Shown here: one piece after another, positions 1-4,860 of the stretch
How the letters are laid out: each line of letters begins with the position of its first letter
How positions within the stretch are numbered: position 1 is the first letter of the stretch
Assembly (NCBI GenBank): GCA_052143275.1
Contig: JBKQTH010000037.1
Span: 1-5,184, forward strand
Length of the DNA stretch: 5,184 bases
Direction: 5' to 3'
Source: JAJPKE01 sp052143275
GTDB taxonomy: Bacteria > Chloroflexota > Ktedonobacteria > Ktedonobacterales > JADMIN01
Notes under the pieces: model-generated
Databases searched by the model: none
What the model was told of the DNA's origin: nothing
Seen by the model: only the letters and a program-made list of their open reading frames with translations
Made by a program: the position numbers and the translations under genes

Positions 1-287
1 GGAGTGAGGGAGGCGAGCTTCACCCGGCCAAGCTTTGGAATAATGTGCGATTCGCAATACTGGCAATGGCGCTTCCAGGTGCTCTCTTCCATCGTCGGCT
101 TGATCATCTCCAGCCAACTGACGAGAAACTGCTCAAGCGTCTGCTTGTCTGAGACAATCGGCAATCCTGCTTGAAGGTCGCGTAGCGCCACGTTCATCTT
201 TCGCTGTGCTTCTTGTTTCGTCTTGCCATAAATGAACTTCCGCTTGCCGCTAATTGAGATCACACCCGCCCACCTGCCATCATCTCG
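1..287 (-). pseudogene. Tyrosine recombinase (phage-type integrase), N-terminal fragment
   Basis: Read on the minus strand from 287 to the left edge there is one open frame of about 95 residues without an ATG. It starts RDDGRWAGVISISGKRKF and continues through GKTKQEAQRKM, an AGLPIV linker, QTLEQFLVSWLE and HIIPKLGRVKLASLTP. This is the standard order of a phage-type integrase: a three-stranded arm-binding domain (DGRW...GKTKxEA) followed by the SAM-like core-binding domain (LxxFLxxWLE...IIPxLGxxKLxxLTP). The catalytic domain with its Arg/His/Tyr would lie beyond the left edge. The 5' end looks damaged: a TGA (290-288) sits directly before the first recognisable residue, and the best upstream ATG (327-325, MPRK) is in another frame. 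GTG at 263-261 is the first in-frame start but would remove the DGRW strand. Family assignment is firm; whether the gene is dead depends on the unseen part and on correct sequence near 288-327. Confidence 0.85.
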
Positions 288-301
288 TCAGCCTCGGACT
301 G

Positions 302-403
302 ATGACAAGGATTGTTTTCCTTGGCATACTTACCACTTGGTAGGCATCATGAGGTCTTTGGAATTATAGTCAAATAGCCCATTTTGGTATGAATCCTTGT
401 CAT
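302..403. repeat. Perfect 12-bp inverted repeat at the integrase start
   Basis: ATGACAAGGATT at 302-313 is exactly complementary to AATCCTTGTCAT at 392-403, with 78 bp between. The left arm lies in the damaged 5' region of the integrase and the right arm is upstream of it. The right arm overlaps a second perfect palindrome, GGTATGA (386-392) / TCATACC (400-406) with a 7-nt loop. It could be an operator or recombination-arm site for the integrase, or the footprint of a rearrangement that broke the integrase start. The sequence alone does not decide. Confidence 0.5.
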
Positions 404-406
404 ACC
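386..406. promoter_or_regulatory. Small perfect stem-loop / dyad, possible operator
   Basis: GGTATGA (386-392), 7-nt spacer ATCCTTG, then TCATACC (400-406). This dyad has the size of a dimeric repressor site and lies about 60-80 bp upstream of the integrase start region on the minus strand. No run of T follows on either strand, so it is not an intrinsic terminator. The function is unknown. Confidence 0.3.
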
Positions 407-500
407 CCTCCCTCGAAAGGTGGAATTCAATACGCTCGCCATACGGCTGCCGATACATAAGGCGGCTTCAGCATCGGCAGGGGAAAATGCCCAACGGCGT

Positions 501-534
501 CAAGGCAGCTGGTGAATTAGACGAAAATGTAGTC
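501..534 (-). repeat. Diverged inverted-repeat copy A (partner at 4527-4560)
   Basis: Read on the minus strand, 534 to 501 begins GACTACATTTTCGTC and matches the plus strand at 4527-4560 at 30 of 34 positions; the match fades after that. The first 14 bases are identical. The GACTAC tips of the two copies face each other across the 4 kb between. The motif recurs at 616-603. Several copies of one short sequence near a tip is known for IS21-type elements, so these may be transposase-binding repeats of a lost element. No istA or istB gene is seen. Confidence 0.6.
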
Positions 535-573
535 GCCCGTAACCGGCTTGAATTCAGCATTGGCAAGAACGTT

Positions 574-616
574 GACTACAACTTCGTGTCACAAAATTTT
601 GTACGAAAATGTAGTC
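574..616. repeat. 43-bp near-palindrome of two head-to-head IS-end-like motifs
   Basis: GACTACAACTTCGT (574-587) faces ACGAAAATGTAGTC (603-616); as inverted repeats they match at 12 of 14 positions. Between them lies the perfect palindrome ACAAAATTTTGT (591-602). The similarity extends outward through CAAGAAC on both sides (564-570 and the complement of 620-626), with a 2-bp offset. The layout looks like two terminal repeats brought together, or a paired binding site for a transposase or regulator. Confidence 0.55.
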
Positions 617-732
617 AGTTCTTGAGCCGGCAGATTGCTGGCGGCCACCATCATGTGACATGGACATAGCAAACGCTCTCCTCCCGTGCGACAATGCTAC
701 AGCAGACCGGGGACAGTCGAGACGATGTACGT

Positions 733-738
733 GGGGAG
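733..738 (+). promoter_or_regulatory. Ribosome binding site of the small frameshifted gene
   Basis: GGGGAG lies 9 nt before the ATG at 748, a good Shine-Dalgarno match at normal distance. It supports 748 as a true start even though the reading frame breaks about 20 codons later. No convincing promoter is visible upstream. Confidence 0.45.
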
Positions 739-747
739 TAGCGGCTC

Positions 748-917
748 ATGAAGCAGACATCTGACGAACTAAGATATCGGCTACATCATTCAGGGGCGGA
801 AAAAAACGCACGCTTGAAAAAGAGGTCCTCACAGAACAGCGCTATAACGAGCTAATGGGACAATACGAGTCTGAGGCTCTGCGTGCTGGCTTTCATTTGG
901 AATTTCCCTCTGTCTGA
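748..917 (+). pseudogene. Small 56-residue protein gene interrupted by a -1 frame change
   Basis: From the ATG at 748 the frame reads MKQTSDELRYRLHHSGAEKN, then ARL, before losing protein character and stopping at 853. The -1 frame, open from 765, carries a protein-like continuation, EKEVLTEQRYNELMGQYESE then ALRAGFHLEFPSV, ending at TGA 915-917. Restoring one base near 816 (TTG-GAA-AAA-GAG) joins them into a 56-residue, charged, probably helical soluble protein. Alternatively the run at 801-807, A AAA AAC in the zero frame, is a textbook -1 slippery heptamer, so programmed frameshifting is possible; I see no strong stimulatory hairpin downstream. I do not recognise the family. It ends 51 bp before the flavoprotein gene on the same strand, so the two may be cotranscribed. 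Simple loss of one base is the default explanation. Confidence 0.5.
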
Positions 918-941
918 TTCCAACCCAAAGATCAACCCGAA

Positions 942-947
942 TATACT
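942..947 (+). promoter_or_regulatory. Possible -10 element upstream of the flavoprotein gene
   Basis: TATACT matches the sigma-70 -10 consensus at five of six positions and sits 21 bp before the start codon. The region 18 bp upstream (TTCCAA, 918-923) matches the -35 only at three of six. The resulting leader would be very short. This is a weak candidate; transcription from further upstream through the small gene is equally plausible. Confidence 0.2.
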
Positions 948-951
948 GGAT

Positions 952-958
952 AGGAAGG
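952..958 (+). promoter_or_regulatory. Ribosome binding site of the flavoprotein gene
   Basis: AGGAAGG, 10 nt before the ATG at 969. It fixes the start, with the Rossmann motif beginning 13 residues later as usual for the family. Confidence 0.6.
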
Positions 959-968
959 GCACATCCTC

Positions 969-2387
969 ATGGCACACCTGAAACGTGACCGGCACGCGCT
1001 GGTTCTTGGCGGGGGTATCGCTGGATTGTTGACCGCACGTGTCCTAGCCGACCATTTCGAGCAGGTAACGCTCATCGAGCGCGATCACCTGCCCGCTGGG
1101 TCAGAGATCCGTGCAGGGGTGCCCCAGGCACGTCATGTCCACTTTTTGCTGATGCGGGGCAAGGCCATTCTAGAGCAATTCTTTCCCGACATTGTGGCCG
1201 AGTTAGAAGCTGCTGGAGCCGTCCGTCTGGATTGGACACAAGATTTGAAGGTGTACTCCTCACCTGGCTGGTTTCTACGGTTTCCATCAGAGTATGTGAT
1301 GCTGGGATGCAGCCGAGCATTGCTGGAGTGGACCATTCGCCAGCGCTTGGCGGGCTGGACCAACGTGCGTGTGCTGCCTACCACTGAAGTGGCGAGCCTT
1401 CTGGCTGACGCGCAGCGCGCACGCATCATAGGGGTGCGGGTGCGGCAGCGTAAACCGGACGTACATGAGGTAGGACCTGAAGAAGACCTGTCCGCCGATC
1501 TGATCGTGGACGCCAGCGGGCGCGATTCGCACGCCCCGGAATGGCTGAAGGCGCTGGGGTACGAGCCGCCACAGGAGACTGTCATCAATGGCTTTGCAGG
1601 ATATGCCAGCCAATATTACCAACGCCCTGCTGATGCGCCGTCCGACTGGAAGCTGCTGGCCGTACTGAACGCCTACCCTGTTGTCAAGCGCGGCGGGGTC
1701 ATCTTCCCCATCGAAGATAACCGCTGGCTGGTTACGCTGGTGGGGGTCAACCGCGATTATCCAGCCACTGATGAAGCGGGATTTATGGCTTTCGCTAAGA
1801 GTCTGCTGGTTCCAGAAATGTACGAGGCAATCCAGCAAGCAAAGCCAATATCCGCCATTACGGGCTATCAGCGCATGGAGAATCGCTGGCGACATTACGA
1901 GCGCCTGGCGCGCTGGCCGGAGGGACTGATGGTGCTGGGTGATGCCGTCTGTGCCTTCAATCCGATCTTTGGGCAGGGGATGACGGTGGCCGCGCAGAGC
2001 GCGCTGGCGCTGGGGAACCTTCTGGAGAAGCAGCCGAAGGGAGACTTGACTGGCTTGGGACGGCGGGCACAAAGGGCGTTTGCCAAGATTAGCGCTACGC
2101 CTTGGACCCTGGCCTCAGGGGAAGATTTACGCTTGCCAGAAGCGGAAGGGGACCGTCCAGGCCGTCTGACAAACGTGATGTACTGGTATTCTGATCGCTT
2201 CCGCGAGCTGCTGCCCCATGACCAAAAAGCGATGCGCGCGTTTGTAGAGGTCACACATCTGCTGAAACCACCAACCGCCCTGTTCCAGCCTCGGTTGGTG
2301 TTGGGAGTGCTCAGGCAAATAGGGAAGAGGCAGGGCTTTCCAATTATGAGGAAGACCTTCTATGTGCAAGAGGTTGAGAGAAATTGA
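969..2387 (+). CDS. FAD-dependent monooxygenase / oxidoreductase (PHBH-fold flavoprotein)
   Basis: This 472-residue cytosolic flavoprotein is intact. The N-terminal Rossmann motif GGGIAG (residues 14-19) binds the FAD phosphates, and E37 at the end of the second strand (LIERD) is the usual ribose ligand. The block GVPQARHVHFLL (50-61) is common in this subgroup. DASGRDS (181-187) is a DG-like motif, and LGDAVCAFNPIFGQGM (323-338) is the GD motif that closes the FAD site. These place it in the p-hydroxybenzoate hydroxylase/geranylgeranyl reductase superfamily, whose members hydroxylate, epoxidise or reduce hydrophobic or aromatic substrates using NAD(P)H. No tryptophan-halogenase WxWxIP motif is present, and no signal peptide or transmembrane helix stands out. 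The substrate cannot be read from sequence. Start: AGGAAGG (952-958) lies 10 nt before the ATG. The gene may follow the small ORF in an operon; no pathway partners are in view. It is the only clearly intact gene here. Confidence 0.92.
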   Translation: MAHLKRDRHALVLGGGIAGLLTARVLADHFEQVTLIERDHLPAGSEIRAGVPQARHVHFLLMRGKAILEQFFPDIVAELEAAGAVRLDWTQDLKVYSSPGWFLRFPSEYVMLGCSRALLEWTIRQRLAGWTNVRVLPTTEVASLLADAQRARIIGVRVRQRKPDVHEVGPEEDLSADLIVDASGRDSHAPEWLKALGYEPPQETVINGFAGYASQYYQRPADAPSDWKLLAVLNAYPVVKRGGVIFPIEDNRWLVTLVGVNRDYPATDEAGFMAFAKSLLVPEMYEAIQQAKPISAITGYQRMENRWRHYERLARWPEGLMVLGDAVCAFNPIFGQGMTVAAQSALALGNLLEKQPKGDLTGLGRRAQRAFAKISATPWTLASGEDLRLPEAEGDRPGRLTNVMYWYSDRFRELLPHDQKAMRAFVEVTHLLKPPTALFQPRLVLGVLRQIGKRQGFPIMRKTFYVQEVERN

Positions 2388-2397
2388 TGCAGCGATG

Positions 2398-2540
2398 TTT
2401 CTTTGACCACCACCTGGTGGAGTCTTCCGCACGAGCGGGTTCGCTCAAGGGCCGGGCACGTTTGCTCCGTGGCACTCCGCAAACCCTTGACCGAACTCCT
2501 GGCTCGTGCGCTCCCACCAGAGTGGTGGTGGTCAAAGAAA
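2398..2540. repeat. 143-bp imperfect palindrome between convergent genes
   Basis: The outer arms are a perfect 17-bp inverted repeat, TTTCTTTGACCACCACC (2398-2414) against 2524-2540. Moving inward the arms pair again at TGGTGG, at CGCACGAGC/GCTCGTGCG, and at GGGTTCGCTCAAGGG/CCCTTGACCGAACTC (13 of 15), with a possible GTTTGC/GCAAAC tip. A single strand could fold into a hairpin with roughly 50 paired positions. It begins 10 bp after the flavoprotein stop and, on the other strand, 17 bp after the full-length transposase stop. No T-tract follows on either side, so it is not a classical intrinsic terminator. It may be a MITE-like or REP-like repeat used as a target by the IS110 element, or structured RNA in the IS110 end. 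Confidence 0.85.
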
Positions 2541-2557
2541 AAACAATCACAGCAGGA

Positions 2558-3775
2558 TCAGGCGGCATGGGACGCATGCGCCTGCTGGGCCGCCAGCAAG
2601 ATCGCCGCAGCCTAGGGCTGCCGGGTGGTCCAGGCGGCAAAGAGGATGCGCACCCACTGATTGGCCAGCGCCCGCAGGGCAACGGTGTGGGTCTTGCCTT
2701 CGTGCCGCTTGCGCTGATAGTAGGCCAGCGCCCACGGCTCGCTGCGCGTGCTCTGCCAGGCAAACTGGTGGCAGGCGTTGCGCAACACCTTGTTACAGGC
2801 GGAGCGCCGATGCGCTCGGGCAAAATTGCCGCTCTGAAAGGCGACGGGCGAGGTCCCCGCCAACGCCTGCACCCTGCTCGCATCCTGATACCGCGTGCGG
2901 TCATCGCCCCATTCGGCCAACAGACGGGGAGCCAGCCGTTTCCCCGCCCCTGGCAAACTCGCGAACAGGGTGGCATCAGGATGCGTCAGAAAAAGGCGCG
3001 CAATCTCCTGGTCGTAGGCGGCCATCGCCTCCATGACCGGAGCCAGTTGCTGCACCAGGGCCAGCATCAAGCGGGATTTGGTCCGCGTGGTAATGGCATC
3101 GGCGGGCAACTGGGGACGATGCACCTGCTGCCAGATCGCCTGCGCCTTGGCGTTCGCATTCGGAAAGGGCCCAGTCTGCAGCACGGCCAGGATCTCTTCT
3201 GGACGGGCGGCTTGGGCAGCGTCCAGCGTGGGATAGGCCTGCAAGAAGGCGAGCGTTGCGGCTTGGTGCAGCTTGCTAAACAGCTCCAACGCCACTGGAT
3301 AGTAGGTTTTGAGGCAGGCGGTGAGCTGATTGAGCAGCCGGGTCTGCATCTGGATCAGGCCATCCTGGTCGCGGGTCAGGTGTTTGAGTTCCTGCACCAG
3401 CGGACTGTCGGGCTCCAGACGCCGCAACTGGTCGAGATCGCTGCGTCCCTTCCTGGCCAACAAGAACGCCTCAATGGCATCGGTCTTGGCGCCCGCAGGC
3501 TTGCGCCACTTTTCCAGCGTTTTGGGATTGACCGGATACACCGGCAGCCCCGCTTCGAGCAACGCCGTAATCAAGAGGCCCTTGTTGGTTTCAATGATAC
3601 CGGCCACCTGCTCGGGGTGGGTGGCAACCTCACCCATCCCTTTGAGAAAGGCCAGCAGTTCCTCCATCCCTTCCGCCGTCTGGGCGACGCGCTTCTTGGC
3701 CACATGCTTGCCGTGTTCATCAATGATCGCCACATCATGGTGCTGGTCTGCCCAATCAATGCCGACCTACCACAT
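2558..3775 (-). pseudogene. IS110-family transposase with two in-frame TAG codons
   Basis: IS110 transposases are RNA-guided recombinases with an N-terminal RuvC-like DEDD domain and a C-terminal serine-containing domain. Here AAGGAG (3790-3785) precedes ATG 3775, which reads M-W-TAG-VGIDWADQHHDVAIIDE; the TAG is at 3769-3767. The frame then stays open to TAG 2614-2612 and, past it, to TGA 2560-2558 with tail AAAILLAAQQAHASHAA. The read-through product would be 405 residues, normal for the family. Numbering the first TAG as residue 3, the acidic set is D7 (GID), E62 (IIETNKG), D99 and E102 (KTDAIEA); the last is usually Asp. SLPGAG (273-278) and PVAFQSG (S315) mark the C-terminal transposase domain. 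Initiation at GTG 3733 would yield 373 residues lacking D7 and is probably inactive. Both TAGs sit where Tyr is expected (xYVGID; QPY). A pseudogene is most likely; suppression is the alternative. Confidence 0.85.
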
Positions 3776-3784
3776 CGTCCGGTT

Positions 3785-3790
3785 CTCCTT
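3785..3790 (-). promoter_or_regulatory. Ribosome binding site that fixes the transposase start at 3775
   Basis: On the minus strand AAGGAG (3790-3785) lies 9 nt before ATG 3775-3773. No comparable site precedes the GTG at 3733. The original start is therefore 3775, and the TAG at codon 3 is a defect or a recoded codon, not upstream noncoding sequence. Confidence 0.7.
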
Positions 3791-4004
3791 GGCGTGCTGA
3801 GATCTTCCAGGCGGGTCGTGGCCTTATACGGTGGCGCTCGCGGCGCAGCCTTCTATGATCGATTCACCCGGAAGAGTGCTGATGCGGAAGCAAGATCTTT
3901 CTCAAACGGTCGAGCCGCTAGGAGGAGGAAGGCTTTCCGCATCAGCCTCATTGCTGTGAGTTGTACACCCACTGTCTCCCTCTCACAAGGAGGGAGCAGT
4001 ACCA
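3791..4004 (-). ncRNA. Candidate IS110 bridge RNA region
   Basis: IS110-group elements encode a structured bridge RNA in the leader upstream of the transposase; it has a 5' stem-loop and then two internal-loop hairpins that bind target and donor DNA. This ~210-nt leader has that shape on the minus strand. Just after a -10-like TATACG (4017-4012) comes a hairpin ACTGCTCCCTC (4000-3990), 7-nt loop, GAGGGAGACAGT (3982-3971). Next is a 12-bp perfect stem, GCTGATGCGGAA (3946-3935) with 3889-3878, enclosing 45 nt. A GC-rich GCGC/GCGC hairpin lies near 3834-3846. The region ends at the transposase Shine-Dalgarno. Exact ends, the loop boundaries and the guide segments are not determined. Confidence 0.45.
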
Positions 4005-4011
4005 AGTTTAA

Positions 4012-4017
4012 CGTATA
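4012..4017 (-). promoter_or_regulatory. Possible -10 element of the IS110 leader transcript
   Basis: On the minus strand TATACG matches TATAAT at four of six positions and lies about 12 nt before the first leader hairpin. No good -35 is seen 17 bp upstream. In IS110 elements the -35 is often supplied by the other element end when the circle forms, so its absence in the integrated copy would not be surprising. Confidence 0.25.
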
Positions 4018-4041
4018 AGGAGAAGAAAAAAGAGTTATCCT

Positions 4042-4348
4042 GGTAGCATCTCAAAACTCTCTGCCAAGAAGAACTCTCGATGGAGCATACCACGTGAAGC
4101 GTTCCGGTCCGAGCGCATTGGGCCATTGAAATCGGCTGCATCATCGCCGGGACGTGAGCTTAGGAGAAGATGCTTGCCAAACCCGCACCGGCCCGGTTCC
4201 CAGCTTGTTGGCTCAACTCAATAGCACCGTCTTGTGCCCGCTAGATCGCATTGGCGTTCGCAATGTGTTTCGCCAGATGCGCTATTTTGACGCCAAACTT
4301 GACCAGGCTATGGCTCTGGTCCTCTCTGGTTCTCGTTCCGTTTATTAG
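4042..4348 (+). pseudogene. ISAs1/IS4-type DDE transposase, decayed C-terminal fragment
   Basis: Three successive plus-strand frames together give a transposase C-terminus. SISKLSAKK (4045-4071) is followed in another frame by LSMEHTT, a TGA at 4098-4100, and RAHWAIE ending at 4130. In a third frame RLHHRRDVSLGEDACQTRTG runs from 4133, then a long tail including VRNVFRQMRYFDAKLDQAM ends at TAG 4346-4348. The pattern HWxIExxLHxxRDVxxGEDAxxxRTG is characteristic of ISAs1/IS4-type DDE transposases; the Glu at 4128-4130 is the expected catalytic residue. One base is missing immediately after it, where Asn is expected. The N-terminal two-thirds with both catalytic Asp residues are absent. The fragment starts about 25 bp from the inferred IS110 edge, so IS110 insertion or a linked deletion may have removed the rest. 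It is clearly non-functional. Confidence 0.7.
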
Positions 4349-4526
4349 AATTGGAAAGCCCAGAGGCCATCCCCGAGCCAGTCAGGGTAGCATACCAGCA
4401 GACATAGGCACCAGTATATCGCTCGTTCTTCGCGGCGCCGGGATCGGTAGTGGACGTGTACTGCCTATGAGGAATAGCGCAATGAACCCTGAATAGCAGT
4501 AGTACGGACGTGAGCGATGGGGGAGT

Positions 4527-4560
4527 GACTACATTTTCGTCCAAATCACCAGCAGCCATG
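4527..4560 (+). repeat. Diverged inverted-repeat copy B (partner at 501-534)
   Basis: The stretch begins GACTACATTTTCGTC and matches the minus strand of 501-534 at 30 of 34 positions. Preceded by T (4526) it starts TGACTAC, the sort of TG tip many insertion sequences have, with the putative element body to the right. Read on the minus strand both copies encode AAG(E/D)LDENVV, and the codons differ by silent or conservative changes. A lost coding region is therefore an alternative to an IS tip. Confidence 0.6.
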
Positions 4561-4752
4561 GCGTGGTGTGTATCCCAACACTCGCAACATTCATCGCAAA
4601 GAGCGTGCTTTCCAGCGCGACTCCTGCAGCAAGGAGCACGAAGGAGGATTTCGTAACCTCTCTTCCAATATCTCAGGCGTTTCCATTTATGGCTCAATTG
4701 TTCATTTGAGTCTCATGCGTTAGCCCTGCCCCGATCGGGGATTAGAATACCG

Positions 4753-4773
4753 TTGACTACAGAATTGACTACA
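4753..4773 (+). repeat. Tandem TTGACTACA repeat
   Basis: TTGACTACA occurs at 4753-4761 and 4765-4773, 12 bp apart. The same nonamer begins the near-palindrome at 573-581 and resembles the tips at 4526 and 616. This suggests further copies of the same terminal motif. The repeats are short, so chance is not excluded. Confidence 0.35.
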
Positions 4774-4860
4774 TAGCGCTCGGACGTTCTTGGACTCATG
4801 CGGACGAAGTGCTGCGCATAACTCCGGATTCTCGAGGAGTTCTGGACGGCGCTGAACGGG

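Larger units (their letters stand above)
404..747. other. Gene-poor region with IS-end-like repeats
   Basis: I see no convincing gene here. A 90-codon open frame from 397 has no ribosome binding site, runs through the repeat motifs and resembles no family I know. The content is repeats: GACGAAAATGTAGTC at 520-534, a near-palindrome at 574-616 with two more copies of the same motif, and a small dyad GCCGGCA/TGCTGGC within 625-641. The stretch from 642 to 730 shows nothing recognisable. The region is most simply a decayed insertion-sequence end. Confidence 0.5.
2541..4017 (-). mobile_element. IS110-type insertion sequence (approximate limits)
   Basis: The element comprises a minus-strand transposase gene, a long structured leader (3776 to about 4004) and a short downstream segment. 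IS110 elements lack DDE chemistry, usually lack terminal inverted repeats and make no target duplication, so the ends cannot be read directly. The right limit is placed near a -10-like TATACG (4017-4012) ahead of the leader hairpins. The left limit is placed between the transposase stop and the palindrome at 2398-2540, which could itself belong to the element. Flanks differ: the flavoprotein gene on one side and an ISAs1-like fragment on the other. Confidence 0.6.
4349..4860. other. Gene-free stretch with scattered IS-end-like motifs
   Basis: No reading frame here resembles a protein I know; the longest, on the minus strand from 4697 to 4308, is cysteine-rich, crosses the repeat at 4527-4560 and antisenses the transposase remnant. 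Recognisable content is that repeat, a 12-bp palindrome CCCCGATCGGGG (4730-4741) and two copies of TTGACTACA (4753-4761 and 4765-4773). The parts at 4349-4525 and 4561-4729 show nothing further. Confidence 0.5.

Noticed and set aside
269..280. CCCACCTGCCAT resembling the tRNA-Trp 3' end at 4915-4924
   Set aside because: The 10-bp match falls on the codons for the integrase DGRW motif and has no T-arm upstream. It is best explained as chance.
397..669. 90-codon plus-strand open frame
   Set aside because: It has no Shine-Dalgarno and passes through the IS-end-like repeats and the near-palindrome, so the frame is most likely accidental.
1287..2072. 261-codon minus-strand open frame
   Set aside because: It is antisense to the intact flavoprotein gene and shows no family resemblance or ribosome binding site.
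2398..2540. Palindrome as an intrinsic terminator of the flavoprotein gene
   Set aside because: No T-tract follows the hairpin on the plus strand (AAAAAACAATC follows), and the arms are far longer than a normal terminator.
2612..3733. Transposase taken as an intact 373-residue gene starting at GTG 3733
   Set aside because: The Shine-Dalgarno and the conserved GIDWAD start lie upstream at 3775. Starting at 3733 would drop the first catalytic Asp, so the 373-residue frame is what remains between two TAG codons.
2384..4018. 544-codon plus-strand open frame overlapping the flavoprotein stop
   Set aside because: It lies antisense to the IS110 transposase over almost its whole length, starts at TTG, has a Gly/Arg/Leu/Gln-rich composition and no domain. 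It is a shadow of a GC-rich coding strand, extended by the structured leader.
4308..4697. 129-codon minus-strand open frame with several Cys residues
   Set aside because: It overlaps the antisense of the ISAs1-like remnant and the inverted repeat. The cysteines do not form a recognisable zinc-binding spacing across the frame.
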